DNA of 64,000 nucleotides from JAVBNH01 sp031551635 (GTDB lineage: Bacteria; Bacillota; Clostridia; Oscillospirales; Acutalibacteraceae). The DNA lies in NCBI GenBank assembly GCA_031551635.1, contig JAVBNH010000027.1, forward strand, positions 1 to 64,000, given 5' to 3'. The position numbers and the translations under genes were made by a program. Shown here piece by piece: positions 34,687 through 42,441 of this stretch (position 1 is its first letter; the number at the start of each line of letters is the position of its first letter). Below the pieces are notes generated by a model. It was not told where the DNA came from and did not search any database. It saw nothing but the letters and a program-made list of their open reading frames with translations.

Positions 34687-34763
34687 TTAGTACCTTTGTG
34701 GGCTGAAAGCGCAATAAAAAACAATACTTGGCTTGTGGGCTTGGCAAGCCAAGCCCACGTTAG
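34687..34763 (+). repeat. 77-bp dispersed repeat, copy R6
   Basis: Full-length subtype B copy lying between a strong promoter and the RBS of the dockerin gene; it ends 30 bases before the start codon. Confidence 0.93.
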
Positions 34764-34793
34764 GAAAATTTTTGTTCAATGAAAGGAATGGAA

Positions 34794-35918
34794 ATGAATA
34801 TTGTGAAACGATTTCTAACCATTATATTTACCCTGGTTATTGCCTGTACGGCAGTAACAGCAGTCTTTGCGCAGGCGGAAACAAAGTCAGGGGACATAAT
34901 TATTTTGGGAGATGTGAATAATGATGGCATACTCTCAGCAGTTGACGCTCGAATAGTTCTGCAGTTTTCCGCCGATATTATTTTGCTTGGCGAAACAGAA
35001 ACAAAATCCGCCGATTATGACGGGAGCGGGACAGTGACGGCTGTTGACGCGCGGATAATTTTAAGAGTTTCCGCGGGGCTTCCCGCCGCCAGTACTGCGA
35101 ATCCCGGAAATAATGCTGTTTCGCAATATAAAAGCGGAGTTCAGAGTTTTTCAACAAATATAACCGACCCTGGAGTTTTTTATCTTTTGAACGATTTATC
35201 GGCAATGCTGAAGCAATACAATAACCTCAGCCTTTATTACATAAACGCCGAAAGCGGTAAGTATATCGCCTATCGTGAAAACGTTAGCTACCGCTCTCAA
35301 TGCACAATAAAAGCACCTTTCGCGAGGTATGCCTTATCGGTCATGAATAATTACGGCTTGACCCTTGACTCGGCGATTAGCTTGAAAAGCTCACAGAAAT
35401 ATTCATTCGGTACGCTGAAGGATTACCCGGCAGGTTCACAGTTTACTCTTAGACAGGTTTTTGAGCATGCGTTGCTTTATTCCGATAATTCTGCTTATAA
35501 AATGCTCTTTGAGAAATTTGGCAATTCGGGCTTCAATGCCTATTCAGGCTCTTTGGGTGTGCCTCTGAGGCTTGGCAGCTATATGTTCGGCAGTGTTTCG
35601 GCAAAGGATATGGCAAAGTATTTTGTTGATATATATCACTACAAAGGGGCGTATTCGGATTTTCTTATGGATTGCCTGAAAGAGTCGAGCTATAGGTCAC
35701 TGATACCGTATTCAATTCCAAAATATGAGGTTGCGCACAAATACGGCTACGGCGGCGGCGCGTCAAGCGGAATGCATGACGCCGCAATAGTCTTTGCCGA
35801 AAGTCCGTTTATTCTGTCGATATTTTCGACAATAGAATATTCAAGTTCCCATAATTACGGTTATCCCTTCCATGAAGCATCAAAATTAATTACACAAATC
35901 AATGATATGTTAGTTTAA
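34794..35918 (+). CDS. Dockerin-fused class A beta-lactamase-fold protein with Cys at the nucleophile position
   Basis: A 374-residue secreted protein; start at 34794 with AAAGGA upstream. After the signal peptide (about 1-28), residues 36-95 form a type I dockerin with two calcium-loop repeats (DVNNDGILSAVDARIVLQ and DYDGSGTVTAVDARIILR). A class A beta-lactamase-like domain follows (about 130-370): the SxxK motif reads CTIKAPFA, with Cys (TGC) where the nucleophilic Ser is expected; SDN is intact in LLYSDNSAYKML; the KTG-like motif is HKYGYGGG. It would be bound to a cohesin-bearing surface scaffold. Whether it is a peptidase, esterase or binding protein is unknown. Confidence 0.8.
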   Translation: MNIVKRFLTIIFTLVIACTAVTAVFAQAETKSGDIIILGDVNNDGILSAVDARIVLQFSADIILLGETETKSADYDGSGTVTAVDARIILRVSAGLPAASTANPGNNAVSQYKSGVQSFSTNITDPGVFYLLNDLSAMLKQYNNLSLYYINAESGKYIAYRENVSYRSQCTIKAPFARYALSVMNNYGLTLDSAISLKSSQKYSFGTLKDYPAGSQFTLRQVFEHALLYSDNSAYKMLFEKFGNSGFNAYSGSLGVPLRLGSYMFGSVSAKDMAKYFVDIYHYKGAYSDFLMDCLKESSYRSLIPYSIPKYEVAHKYGYGGGASSGMHDAAIVFAESPFILSIFSTIEYSSSHNYGYPFHEASKLITQINDMLV

Positions 35919-36034
35919 ACAGTCTTTTCCGAATATTGACAAATTAATACGGAATTATCCTGCCGTTTTAAGGCAATAATTATCTTTGAGAGCAGCAGTT
36001 TCATTTTTATGAAAAACATGATAAGACGTTTTCC

Positions 36035-36110
36035 TTAGTACCTTAGTGGGCTGAAAGCTCAATAAAAAACAGGACTTAGGTTGTAGGCTTGCAAGCCAAG
36101 CCCACGTTAG
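36035..36110 (+). repeat. 76-bp dispersed repeat, copy R7
   Basis: Copy with the perfect left hairpin arms (GGGCTGAAAGCTC type) and a one-base deletion in the right hairpin (GGCTTGCAAGCC). It ends 34 bases before the sigG start codon, just upstream of its RBS. Confidence 0.92.
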
Positions 36111-36144
36111 CTTATCATCTGCGTGCTATAAAAAGGAGATAATT

Positions 36145-36915
36145 ATGCAGTATAACAAGGTTGAGATATGCGGTGTCAACACCTCCAAACTGAAGGTGCT
36201 GCCGGAAAAGGAGAAGGTAGAGCTATTAAAAAGGGTAAAAAAAGGAGATAAGGCGGCGCGTGACGAGCTTATCAGCGGTAATCTGCGCCTTGTTTTGAGT
36301 GTTATACAGAAGTTTACAAACCGCGGCGAAAACCTCGATGACCTCTTTCAAGTCGGCTGTATCGGACTGATAAAATCTATTGATAACTTTGATATAACCC
36401 AGCCTGTAAGGTTTTCGACTTACGCCGTTCCGATGATTATCGGCGAAATCCGCCGTTATCTCAGAGACAATAACACCCTGCGCGTGAGCCGCTCCATGAG
36501 AGATATAGCATATAAGGCTATGCAGGTTCGCGAGCAGCTTCAGAATGAGTACCAAAGGGAACCGACAATAGAGGAGATAGCGAAGGCGCTTGAGATGCCG
36601 AAGGACAAGGTGGTTGTTGCCATAGAGGCTATTGCCGAGCCGGTCTCGCTTTATGAGCCGGTTTATTCGGACGGCGCGGACACCATCTATGTCATGGATC
36701 AGGTCGGCGACCATAACAGCGATATGGATTGGCTCGACGAAATTGTGCTTAAAGAGACTATTGTGAATCTTAATGACAGGGAAAAGAGCATACTCAGCAT
36801 GCGTTTCATGCGGGGTATGACTCAGATGGAGGTTGCTCAGGAGATTGGAATTTCACAGGCTCAGGTCTCACGACTTGAAAAAAGCGCCCTCGCCGGAATC
36901 AGGAAAAAAAGCTGA
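36145..36915 (+). CDS. sigG: RNA polymerase sporulation sigma factor SigG
   Basis: A 256-residue sigma-70 family protein. The N-terminus NKVEICGVNTSKLKVL is diagnostic for SigG. Region 2 reads NLRLVLSVIQKFTNRGENLDDLFQVGCIGLIKSIDNFD, region 3 EIRRYLRDNNTLRVSRSMRDIAYKAMQVRE, and region 4 ends TQMEVAQEIGISQAQVSRLEKSAL. SigG runs late gene expression in the forespore, so the host makes spores or has recently lost that ability. RBS AAAAGGAG is strong. Usually sigG follows spoIIGA and sigE; here it stands alone behind a repeat copy, and no typical SigF/SigG promoter was recognised. Confidence 0.96.
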   Translation: MQYNKVEICGVNTSKLKVLPEKEKVELLKRVKKGDKAARDELISGNLRLVLSVIQKFTNRGENLDDLFQVGCIGLIKSIDNFDITQPVRFSTYAVPMIIGEIRRYLRDNNTLRVSRSMRDIAYKAMQVREQLQNEYQREPTIEEIAKALEMPKDKVVVAIEAIAEPVSLYEPVYSDGADTIYVMDQVGDHNSDMDWLDEIVLKETIVNLNDREKSILSMRFMRGMTQMEVAQEIGISQAQVSRLEKSALAGIRKKS

Positions 36916-36959
36916 AAGAGCTGACAGTTTATATAAATTATATAAATTCAAAATTATAC

Positions 36960-36988
36960 TTTACAAAACAGGAATAATATGCTATAAT
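36960..36988 (+). promoter_or_regulatory. Promoter of rpsO
   Basis: TTTACA (36960-36965) and TATAAT (36983-36988) with a 17-base spacer, giving a predicted leader of about 158 bases. Confidence 0.75.
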
Positions 36989-36994
36989 CACTAG

Positions 36995-37150
36995 GTCTAA
37001 GCGCTCGGATTACGGATTAATCCATAATGCGGCTTGCCGCGCGGTGTTCACCTGCCGTATTCTGGGGCTTTTGATAATATAAAAAGGTGAATAGTCGGGA
37101 GTGTTTAATAACCCCCCTTGACTGTTCATACCTAAAGAAAGGTATGAAAA
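36995..37150 (+). promoter_or_regulatory. Structured rpsO leader, candidate S15 autoregulatory element
   Basis: The leader can form a compound stem (ATGCGGC / GCCGTAT enclosing GCGGC/GCCGC and GGTG/CACC hairpins), then a bulged hairpin at about 37087-37131 (TGAA-AGTC / GACT-TTCA), then CATACC / GGTATG that covers the RBS AAGAAAGG. Leaders that bind S15 and block translation are known for rpsO in several phyla; assignment here rests on position and structure. Confidence 0.5.
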
Positions 37151-37152
37151 AA

Positions 37153-37416
37153 ATGACAGCTGAAGAAAAAACCGCCGTAATGCAGGAATATGCTTTACAT
37201 GAGGGCGACACAGGTTCCCCTGAGGTGCAGATTGCTGTTCTCACTAAGAGAATCAATGATTTAACCGAGCATCTCAAAGCCCACAAAAAAGACTTCCATT
37301 CAAGAAGGGGACTTCTTAAAATGGTCGGTCACAGGCGTAACCTTCTTGCATATTTGCAAAAAGTTGATGTTGAGCGTTACCGTTCAATAATCGCAAGACT
37401 TGGTATACGTAAATAA
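37153..37416 (+). CDS. rpsO: 30S ribosomal protein S15
   Basis: An 87-residue S15. The core HEGDTGSPEVQIAVLTKRINDLTEHLKAHKKDFHSRRGLLKMVGHRRNLL is nearly the universal S15 sequence; it binds 16S rRNA helices 20-22. The ATG at 37153 is chosen because AAGAAAGG is 8-10 bases upstream; an ATG three codons earlier (MKKM) is too close to the RBS. The usual partner pnp lies downstream but 520 bases away, separated by several repeats. Confidence 0.97.
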   Translation: MTAEEKTAVMQEYALHEGDTGSPEVQIAVLTKRINDLTEHLKAHKKDFHSRRGLLKMVGHRRNLLAYLQKVDVERYRSIIARLGIRK

Positions 37417-37427
37417 TTGTCTGCTTT

Positions 37428-37458
37428 CGGCGGTTGATTGTCTGACAGTCAACCGCCG
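37428..37458 (+). terminator. Strong hairpin after rpsO
   Basis: Arms CGGCGGTTGATTGTC and GACAGTCAACCGCCG pair over 15 positions with one G-T wobble, 11 bases after the rpsO stop. There is no T run, so it may block exonucleases or act as a processing site instead of a classical terminator. Confidence 0.6.
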
Positions 37459-37460
37459 CA

Positions 37461-37502
37461 TATTCAGTTATCAGTATTCAGTATTCAGGTAACAGGATAC
37501 AG
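37461..37502. repeat. Heptamer tandem repeat (TATTCAG type)
   Basis: Six 7-bp units: TATTCAG, TTATCAG, TATTCAG, TATTCAG, GTAACAG, GATACAG. Confidence 0.8.
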
Positions 37503-37563
37503 TTTTTCAGAAACCATTGGAGCAGTGAGCAAACCTTTAGCAGTGAATAGAGGGCATAATATA

Positions 37564-37640
37564 CTAGTACCTTAGTGGGCTGAAAGCGCAATAAAAAACA
37601 AGACTTGGGTTGTGGGCTTGGCAAGCCAAGCCCACGTTAG
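37564..37640 (+). repeat. 77-bp dispersed repeat, copy R8
   Basis: Consensus subtype B copy between rpsO and pnp, plus orientation; the left target reads CTAG instead of TTAG. Confidence 0.95.
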
Positions 37641-37662
37641 GTAAATGCTGATTATATCAAAG

Positions 37663-37820
37663 ATAGGGTGTAAAATTAAAATGGTTTTTACTAATCCTCA
37701 ATTAAAATAGTTGTAACTTGTCACAACTTATTCCGAATGCCCTTTTACATTCGGAGTTGCTCCAGTTACGTCTTTTTAATTGGGATCAGTATTATTAAGC
37801 GAAGCCTTATCCGACAGCCC
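37663..37820 (+). repeat. Outer repeat (copy B) carrying a MITE
   Basis: Same left (ATAGGGTGTAAAAT...) and right (AAGCGAAGCCTTATCCGACAGCCC) parts as copy A at 16463-16620, interrupted by the 103-bp element. CTAACCC/CTAACTC heptamer-like units follow at 37820-37834. Confidence 0.75.
37689..37791 (+). mobile_element. 103-bp foldback MITE, copy B
   Basis: Differs from copy A (16488-16590) at only a couple of positions (TGTCAC for TGTCGC; GGGATC for GGGACC) over exactly the same length, whereas the flanking outer repeat has diverged more. Flanks are TTTTTA and ATTATT, so the duplication seen around copy A is not intact here. Confidence 0.75.
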
Positions 37821-37835
37821 TAACCCCTAACTCCT

Positions 37836-37862
37836 GTGAAAGATGATATAATCATCTTTCAC
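37836..37862. repeat. 27-bp palindrome P3
   Basis: Arms GTGAAAGATGATA and TATCATCTTTCAC-like (right arm reads AATCATCTTTCAC); variant of P1 and P2 with compensating changes in both arms (AACG to AAAG and CGTT to CTTT), so pairing is kept. Confidence 0.75.
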
Positions 37863-37938
37863 CTAGGTTGTGCTTTGTATTTATTGCTAAAATCTTGCCT
37901 CTTGACTCCTTGGAAATAAATAAAATTGAGGTAATGTA

Positions 37939-40149
37939 ATGTTTGAAGAATTCAGAAAATTCGAAACCACCCTTGCCGGGCGTCCTTTCACGGTTGAAAC
38001 CGGAATGATGGCTCAGCTCGCCGGCGGCGCATGTCTTGTGCGCTACGGCGAAACAGAAGTGCTTTGCACCGTGACTATGTCGGACAAGCCCCGCGACGGC
38101 GTTGACTTTTTCCCTCTTTCAGTTGATTTTGAAGAAAAACTATACTCAGTCGGAAAAATACCCGGATCCTTCCAGAGACGTGAAGGCAGAGCAAGCGAAA
38201 AAGCCGTTCTAGCCTCCCGCGTTATCGACCGCCCGATACGTCCCCTTTTCCCAAAGGACATGAGAAATGATGTCTGCGTTGTGGCGACTGTAATGTCGGT
38301 TGACCCCGACTGCCTGCCCGAAATCACCGCCATGATAGGCGTTTCAATAGCTATATCCATTTCCGAAATACCTTGGGACGGACCTGTTTCAGGCGTTTCA
38401 GTCGGTATGGTTGACGGCAAGGTCGTCATTAACCCGAATTTCGCCGAGCGCGAGCAGTCCCAGATGTCCGTGACCGTTTCCTCCACTGCCGATTTAATAG
38501 CAATGGTTGAGGCAGGCGCGAATGAAATTACAAACGAAGCCATGTTTGAAGCTATTATGCAGGCTCACGCCGAAAACCAGAAGATGGTTGCTTTTATTTC
38601 AGATATTCAAAAGCAAATAGGCAAGGCTAAGGTGGCTTTTGAGTCAAATGACCCCCCGGAGGATATGTATAACGCGGTCAAGGAGCTGGTCATAGAGGAT
38701 GTCAGAGCCGCCCTTGACACCGACGATAAACGCATCCGTGACGAAAGGCTGAAGCCTGTTTACGAAAAGGTTCACACCGCTTTTGATGAAGCTTATCCCG
38801 AAATGACGGCTAAGCTTGACGACTGCATGTACAAGCTCCAGAAATATGTCGTGCGCCGCTGGCTGCTTGACGACGGCAAACGCGTTGACGGCAGGGGAAT
38901 AGATGAAATCCGTCCCCTTGACGCCAAGGTTGACCTCCTCAGCCGTGTTCATGGCTCGGGTATGTTCACCCGCGGTCAGACGCAGGTTCTCACTATTACG
39001 ACTTTAGGCTCAATCCGCGACGCGCAAAACCTTGACGGCATTGACGAAGAAGAATCCAAGAGATATATGCACCACTATAATTTCCCCTCGTATTCCGTCG
39101 GTGAAGCGAGACCCTCAAGAGGTCCCGGCAGACGCGAAATCGGTCACGGTGCTCTCGCTGAGCGCTCACTGCTGCCGGTTATCCCTTCAATCGAGGAATT
39201 CCCCTATTCCATCAGGCTTGTTTCAGAGGTTCTCTCCTCGAACGGCTCGACCTCTCAGGGCTCTGTATGCGGCTCAACGCTGTCATTGATGGCTGCCGGT
39301 GTTCCGATTAAGGCGCCAGTCGCCGGTATTTCCTGCGGACTTATCACCGAGGGCGACCGCTTCATGACCATGGTTGACATTCAGGGGCTTGAGGATTTCT
39401 TCGGCGATATGGACTTCAAGGTTGCCGGAACCCACAAGGGCATCACCTCCATTCAGATGGACACCAAGGTTCACGGTCTGACCCCCGAAATCGTCAAGGA
39501 AGCCCTCGAAAAGACTTATAAGGCAAGGCTTTATATTCTTGATGAGATTATGCTCCCCTGCATCAGCGAGCCGCGCAAGGAGCTTTCCAAATATGCTCCC
39601 AAGATGCTTACAACGAAAATTGACCCCGAGAAAATCGGCGATGTTATTGGCAAGCAGGGCAAGGTTATCCAGAAAATCTGCGCTGAGTGCGGCTGTAAAA
39701 TCGATGTTGAGGAAGACGGAAGCATCTTTGTTTCCTCCACAGACCTTGAAGGCGCTCAGAGAGCTCTCAATATGATTGAAACAATCGCGAAAGACCCGGA
39801 AATCGGCGCTATTTATAAGGGTGTCGTAACCCGCCTCATGTCCTTCGGCGCCTTTGTTGAAATCGCTCCGGGCAAGGAGGGAATGGTTCACGTGAGCCAC
39901 CTCGACGTGAAGCGCACCGAAAAGGTTGAGGACGCTGTCAGCGTCGGCGACGAGGTTATTGTTAAGGTTCTCGAGATTGATGAGCAGGGCAGAATCAACC
40001 TCTCAAGGCGCGAAGCCCTCATTGAGGTAGAGGGGCTTGTGCCAGAAAACACCCTCGCTCCGGCGGCTCCCCGCAAGCCCAGCGGTTTCGGCGGCGGACA
40101 CGGCGGCCCGAGGCGTGACGGCAACAGGGGTAATAATAACAGGAGATAG
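37939..40149 (+). CDS. pnp: Polyribonucleotide nucleotidyltransferase (PNPase)
   Basis: A 736-residue PNPase: two RNase PH domains (about 10-140 and 320-540, the second with GQTQVLTITTLGS and SDGSTSQ-like SSNGSTSQGSVCGSTL), a KH domain (KIDPEKIGDVIGKQGKVIQKI) and an S1 domain (GAIYKGVVTRLMSFGAFVEIAPGKEGMVHVSH). It degrades RNA 3' to 5' by phosphorolysis and is trimeric. The tail ends in a Gly/Arg/Asn-rich stretch. RBS GAGGT is 9 bases from the ATG. The stop codon TAG is the first unit of a TAGGxxx heptamer array. Normally joined to rpsO; here separated by R8, a MITE and palindrome P3. Confidence 0.97.
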   Translation: MFEEFRKFETTLAGRPFTVETGMMAQLAGGACLVRYGETEVLCTVTMSDKPRDGVDFFPLSVDFEEKLYSVGKIPGSFQRREGRASEKAVLASRVIDRPIRPLFPKDMRNDVCVVATVMSVDPDCLPEITAMIGVSIAISISEIPWDGPVSGVSVGMVDGKVVINPNFAEREQSQMSVTVSSTADLIAMVEAGANEITNEAMFEAIMQAHAENQKMVAFISDIQKQIGKAKVAFESNDPPEDMYNAVKELVIEDVRAALDTDDKRIRDERLKPVYEKVHTAFDEAYPEMTAKLDDCMYKLQKYVVRRWLLDDGKRVDGRGIDEIRPLDAKVDLLSRVHGSGMFTRGQTQVLTITTLGSIRDAQNLDGIDEEESKRYMHHYNFPSYSVGEARPSRGPGRREIGHGALAERSLLPVIPSIEEFPYSIRLVSEVLSSNGSTSQGSVCGSTLSLMAAGVPIKAPVAGISCGLITEGDRFMTMVDIQGLEDFFGDMDFKVAGTHKGITSIQMDTKVHGLTPEIVKEALEKTYKARLYILDEIMLPCISEPRKELSKYAPKMLTTKIDPEKIGDVIGKQGKVIQKICAECGCKIDVEEDGSIFVSSTDLEGAQRALNMIETIAKDPEIGAIYKGVVTRLMSFGAFVEIAPGKEGMVHVSHLDVKRTEKVEDAVSVGDEVIVKVLEIDEQGRINLSRREALIEVEGLVPENTLAPAAPRKPSGFGGGHGGPRRDGNRGNNNRR

Positions 40150-40221
40150 GTGTTAGGGCATAGGAGATAGGGCTGTCGGATAAGGCTTCGCCTTATAATC
40201 TATTCTATTTTGCATCCTATT
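40147..40221 (-). repeat. Heptamers and MITE-free outer repeat (copy C)
   Basis: Four heptamers TAGGTGT, TAGGGCA, TAGGAGA, TAGGGCT (40147-40174) lead into a minus-strand copy of the outer repeat (about 40168-40221). It has the left and right parts of copies A and B joined directly (reading AGATTATAAGGCG across the junction), so it is an empty site for the 103-bp MITE. Confidence 0.75.
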
Positions 40222-40249
40222 TTTGATTTAATCAGTGTTTACTTTAAAG

Positions 40250-40290
40250 AAGCTGCCTGAAGCATAATGTTTCGGACAGCTTTTAAATTT
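40250..40290 (+). terminator. Intrinsic terminator after pnp
   Basis: Stem AAGCTG...CAGCTT with an inner paired part (CCTGAA/TTTCGG, one mismatch), then TTTT and an AT-rich tail. The remaining gap to pckG (40290-40450) is AT-rich with no other feature seen. Confidence 0.65.
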
Positions 40291-40453
40291 ATTTTTATAT
40301 AATAACAAATTTAATTATCCACACCGTAACATACCAGTTATTGCTGTAACAGGTAGACGCTATTTTAAATCGGATAAGTATAATAATGCCTATTTTATAG
40401 TCATATTTACGGATATTTTGCCTTTTTCAGCCCAGACTATGGTTGTTTTTTAC

Positions 40454-40482
40454 TTGACAATTATATAAAAACAGAGTAATAT
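40454..40482 (+). promoter_or_regulatory. Promoter of pckG
   Basis: TTGACA (40454-40459) and TAATAT (40477-40482) with a 17-base spacer, 50 bases before the start. Confidence 0.65.
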
Positions 40483-40532
40483 ATTTATTTAAATTAACTT
40501 TTTTATGATTATTTAACTAGGAGTGAGTTTTT

Positions 40533-42311
40533 ATGTCATTAACAACAAATAAGTCCGTTTTAGAATGGATTGACGCTCAGGTAAAACTGGTTAAGCCGGA
40601 CAAAATTGTCTGGATTGACGGTAGCGTCTCACAGCTTGACGACCTGCGCGCACAATCCTGTGCCAGCGGCGAAATACTGAAGCTCAATGAGGAGCTGCTA
40701 CCCGGCTGCTATATCCACCGCACCGCCGAGAATGATGTTGCACGTGTTGAGCACAGAACCTTTATCTGCACAAAAACTGCAGAGGAAGCGGGTCCCACAA
40801 ATAACTGGATGGATCCTGCCGATTGCCGCAAAATGCTTTATGAAATCGCCGCCGGCTCCTATGCAGGCAGGACGATGTATGTTATCCCTTATTCCATGGG
40901 CCCTGTAGGTTCACCGCTTTCAAAAATCGGTGTGGAGCTGACTGACTCAATCTATGTCGTGCTGAACATGGCTATTATGACGCGTATTGGTCAGGCTGTT
41001 TTTAACGCCCTGGGCGACAGTAACGACTGGGTTCGCGGGCTGCACTGCAAATGCAATATCGACGAGGAAAAGAGATATATCTGCCATTTCCCGCAGGATA
41101 ATGAGATTATCTCTGTCAACTCCGGCTACGGCGGAAATGTTCTGCTCGGGAAAAAATGCTTTGCGCTGCGTATCGCCTCGTATCAGGGCTGGAAGGAGCA
41201 GTGGCAGGCTGAGCATATGCTAATTCTGGGGCTCGAAAATCCTCAGGGCGAGGTAAAATATATCTGCGCCGCCTTCCCGTCTGCCTGCGGCAAGACAAAT
41301 CTCGCCATGCTTATTCCTCCTGAGGGTTATCTTAAAAAGGGCTACAAGGTCTGGTGTGTCGGCGACGACATCGCTTGGATTCGCAAGGGCGCAGACGGCA
41401 GGCTCTATGCCATAAATCCCGAAAACGGCTTCTTTGGCGTCGCTCCCGGAACAAATGCGAAATCCAATCCGAACGCCCTCGATTCAACAAAAAAAGGTAC
41501 AATATTCACAAATGTCGTGCATAATCTCGATAATAACACTGTTTGGTGGGAGGGGCTTGACAAGAATCCGCCCGAGAACGCACTCGACTGGAAGGGTAAC
41601 GCCTGGAACGGCAAAACCAGCGAGGTCAAGGGCGCTCACCCGAACAGCCGCTTTACCGCTCCGGCAATTAACTGCCCCTGCATAAGCAGTGAATTCGAAA
41701 ATCCGCAGGGTGTGCCGATTTCAGCCTTCGTTTTCGGTGGCAGACGCGAGAAGCTCGCGCCGCTGGTTTATCAGTCAAAGGACTGGGATAACGGCGTTTT
41801 TGTCGGCTCGATTATGGCTTCCGAGACCACAGCGGCGGCGGCAGGCGCGGTAGGCGTTGTCAGACGCGACCCTATGGCTATGATTCCCTTCTGCGGCTAT
41901 AATATGGCTGAGTACTGGCAGCACTGGATTGACATCGGCAAGACACTCGATAAGGATAAGGCTCCCAAAATCTTCAATGTCAATTGGTTCAGAAAAGACG
42001 ACGAGGGCAACTTCCTCTGGCCGGGTTACGGCGACAATATGCGCGTTCTTGATTGGATTATCGAGCGCTGCGAGGATAAGGTCGGCGCAAGAGAAACAGC
42101 TATCGGCTATGTACCCTTTGCCGAGGATATCAATATCGAAGGGCTTGAGGGTGAGGTAACCCTTGATACACTTAAGTCGATTCTTGAGGTAGACTCCGCG
42201 CTTTGGAAAACCGAGTGCGAGGGTATCGAGGAATTCTACGCAAAATTCGGCGGCAAGCTCCCCGCAACACTCAAGGAGCAGCTTGACAGCCTTAAAAGCT
42301 CATTGAAATAA
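40533..42311 (+). CDS. pckG: Phosphoenolpyruvate carboxykinase (GTP)
   Basis: A 592-residue PEP carboxykinase of the GTP type, interconverting oxaloacetate + GTP and PEP + GDP + CO2. The kinase-1a loop FPSACGKTNLAMLIPP with the reactive Cys, the metal-binding VWCVGDDIAWIRKGADGRLYAINPE, and the guanine-binding EFENPQGVPISAFVFGGRR region are all present; the ATP-type enzyme lacks these phrases. In anaerobic gut bacteria it often works in the CO2-fixing direction toward succinate or propionate; direction here is inference. RBS AGGAG is 10 bases upstream. Monocistronic, with its own promoter and terminator. Confidence 0.96.
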   Translation: MSLTTNKSVLEWIDAQVKLVKPDKIVWIDGSVSQLDDLRAQSCASGEILKLNEELLPGCYIHRTAENDVARVEHRTFICTKTAEEAGPTNNWMDPADCRKMLYEIAAGSYAGRTMYVIPYSMGPVGSPLSKIGVELTDSIYVVLNMAIMTRIGQAVFNALGDSNDWVRGLHCKCNIDEEKRYICHFPQDNEIISVNSGYGGNVLLGKKCFALRIASYQGWKEQWQAEHMLILGLENPQGEVKYICAAFPSACGKTNLAMLIPPEGYLKKGYKVWCVGDDIAWIRKGADGRLYAINPENGFFGVAPGTNAKSNPNALDSTKKGTIFTNVVHNLDNNTVWWEGLDKNPPENALDWKGNAWNGKTSEVKGAHPNSRFTAPAINCPCISSEFENPQGVPISAFVFGGRREKLAPLVYQSKDWDNGVFVGSIMASETTAAAAGAVGVVRRDPMAMIPFCGYNMAEYWQHWIDIGKTLDKDKAPKIFNVNWFRKDDEGNFLWPGYGDNMRVLDWIIERCEDKVGARETAIGYVPFAEDINIEGLEGEVTLDTLKSILEVDSALWKTECEGIEEFYAKFGGKLPATLKEQLDSLKSSLK

Positions 42312-42327
42312 TAAAATAAAAATTGAA

Positions 42328-42377
42328 ACGGGCAACATCAGGTACTTTAAAATCATGATGTTGTCCGTTATTTTTTA
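42328..42377 (+). terminator. Intrinsic terminator after pckG
   Basis: A 13-bp stem (arms 42328-42340 and 42356-42368, one or two mismatches) followed by TATTTTTTAT. Confidence 0.85.
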
Positions 42378-42395
42378 TGCTCTGAATAATTATTC

Positions 42396-42423
42396 TTGAC
42401 AGAATAATTATTTGTGGTATAAT
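42396..42423 (+). promoter_or_regulatory. Promoter of the DUF234 ATPase gene
   Basis: Perfect TTGACA (42396-42401) and TATAAT (42418-42423) with a 16-base spacer. It excludes the longer reading-frame start at 42412, which would lie within the promoter. Confidence 0.75.
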
Positions 42424-42441
42424 GTTTCTTGGGTGATCAGT

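Noticed and set aside
39283..39900. 205-codon minus-strand frame opposite pnp
   Set aside because: It covers the KH/S1 and second RNase PH coding region of pnp and has no promoter or RBS; an antisense shadow.
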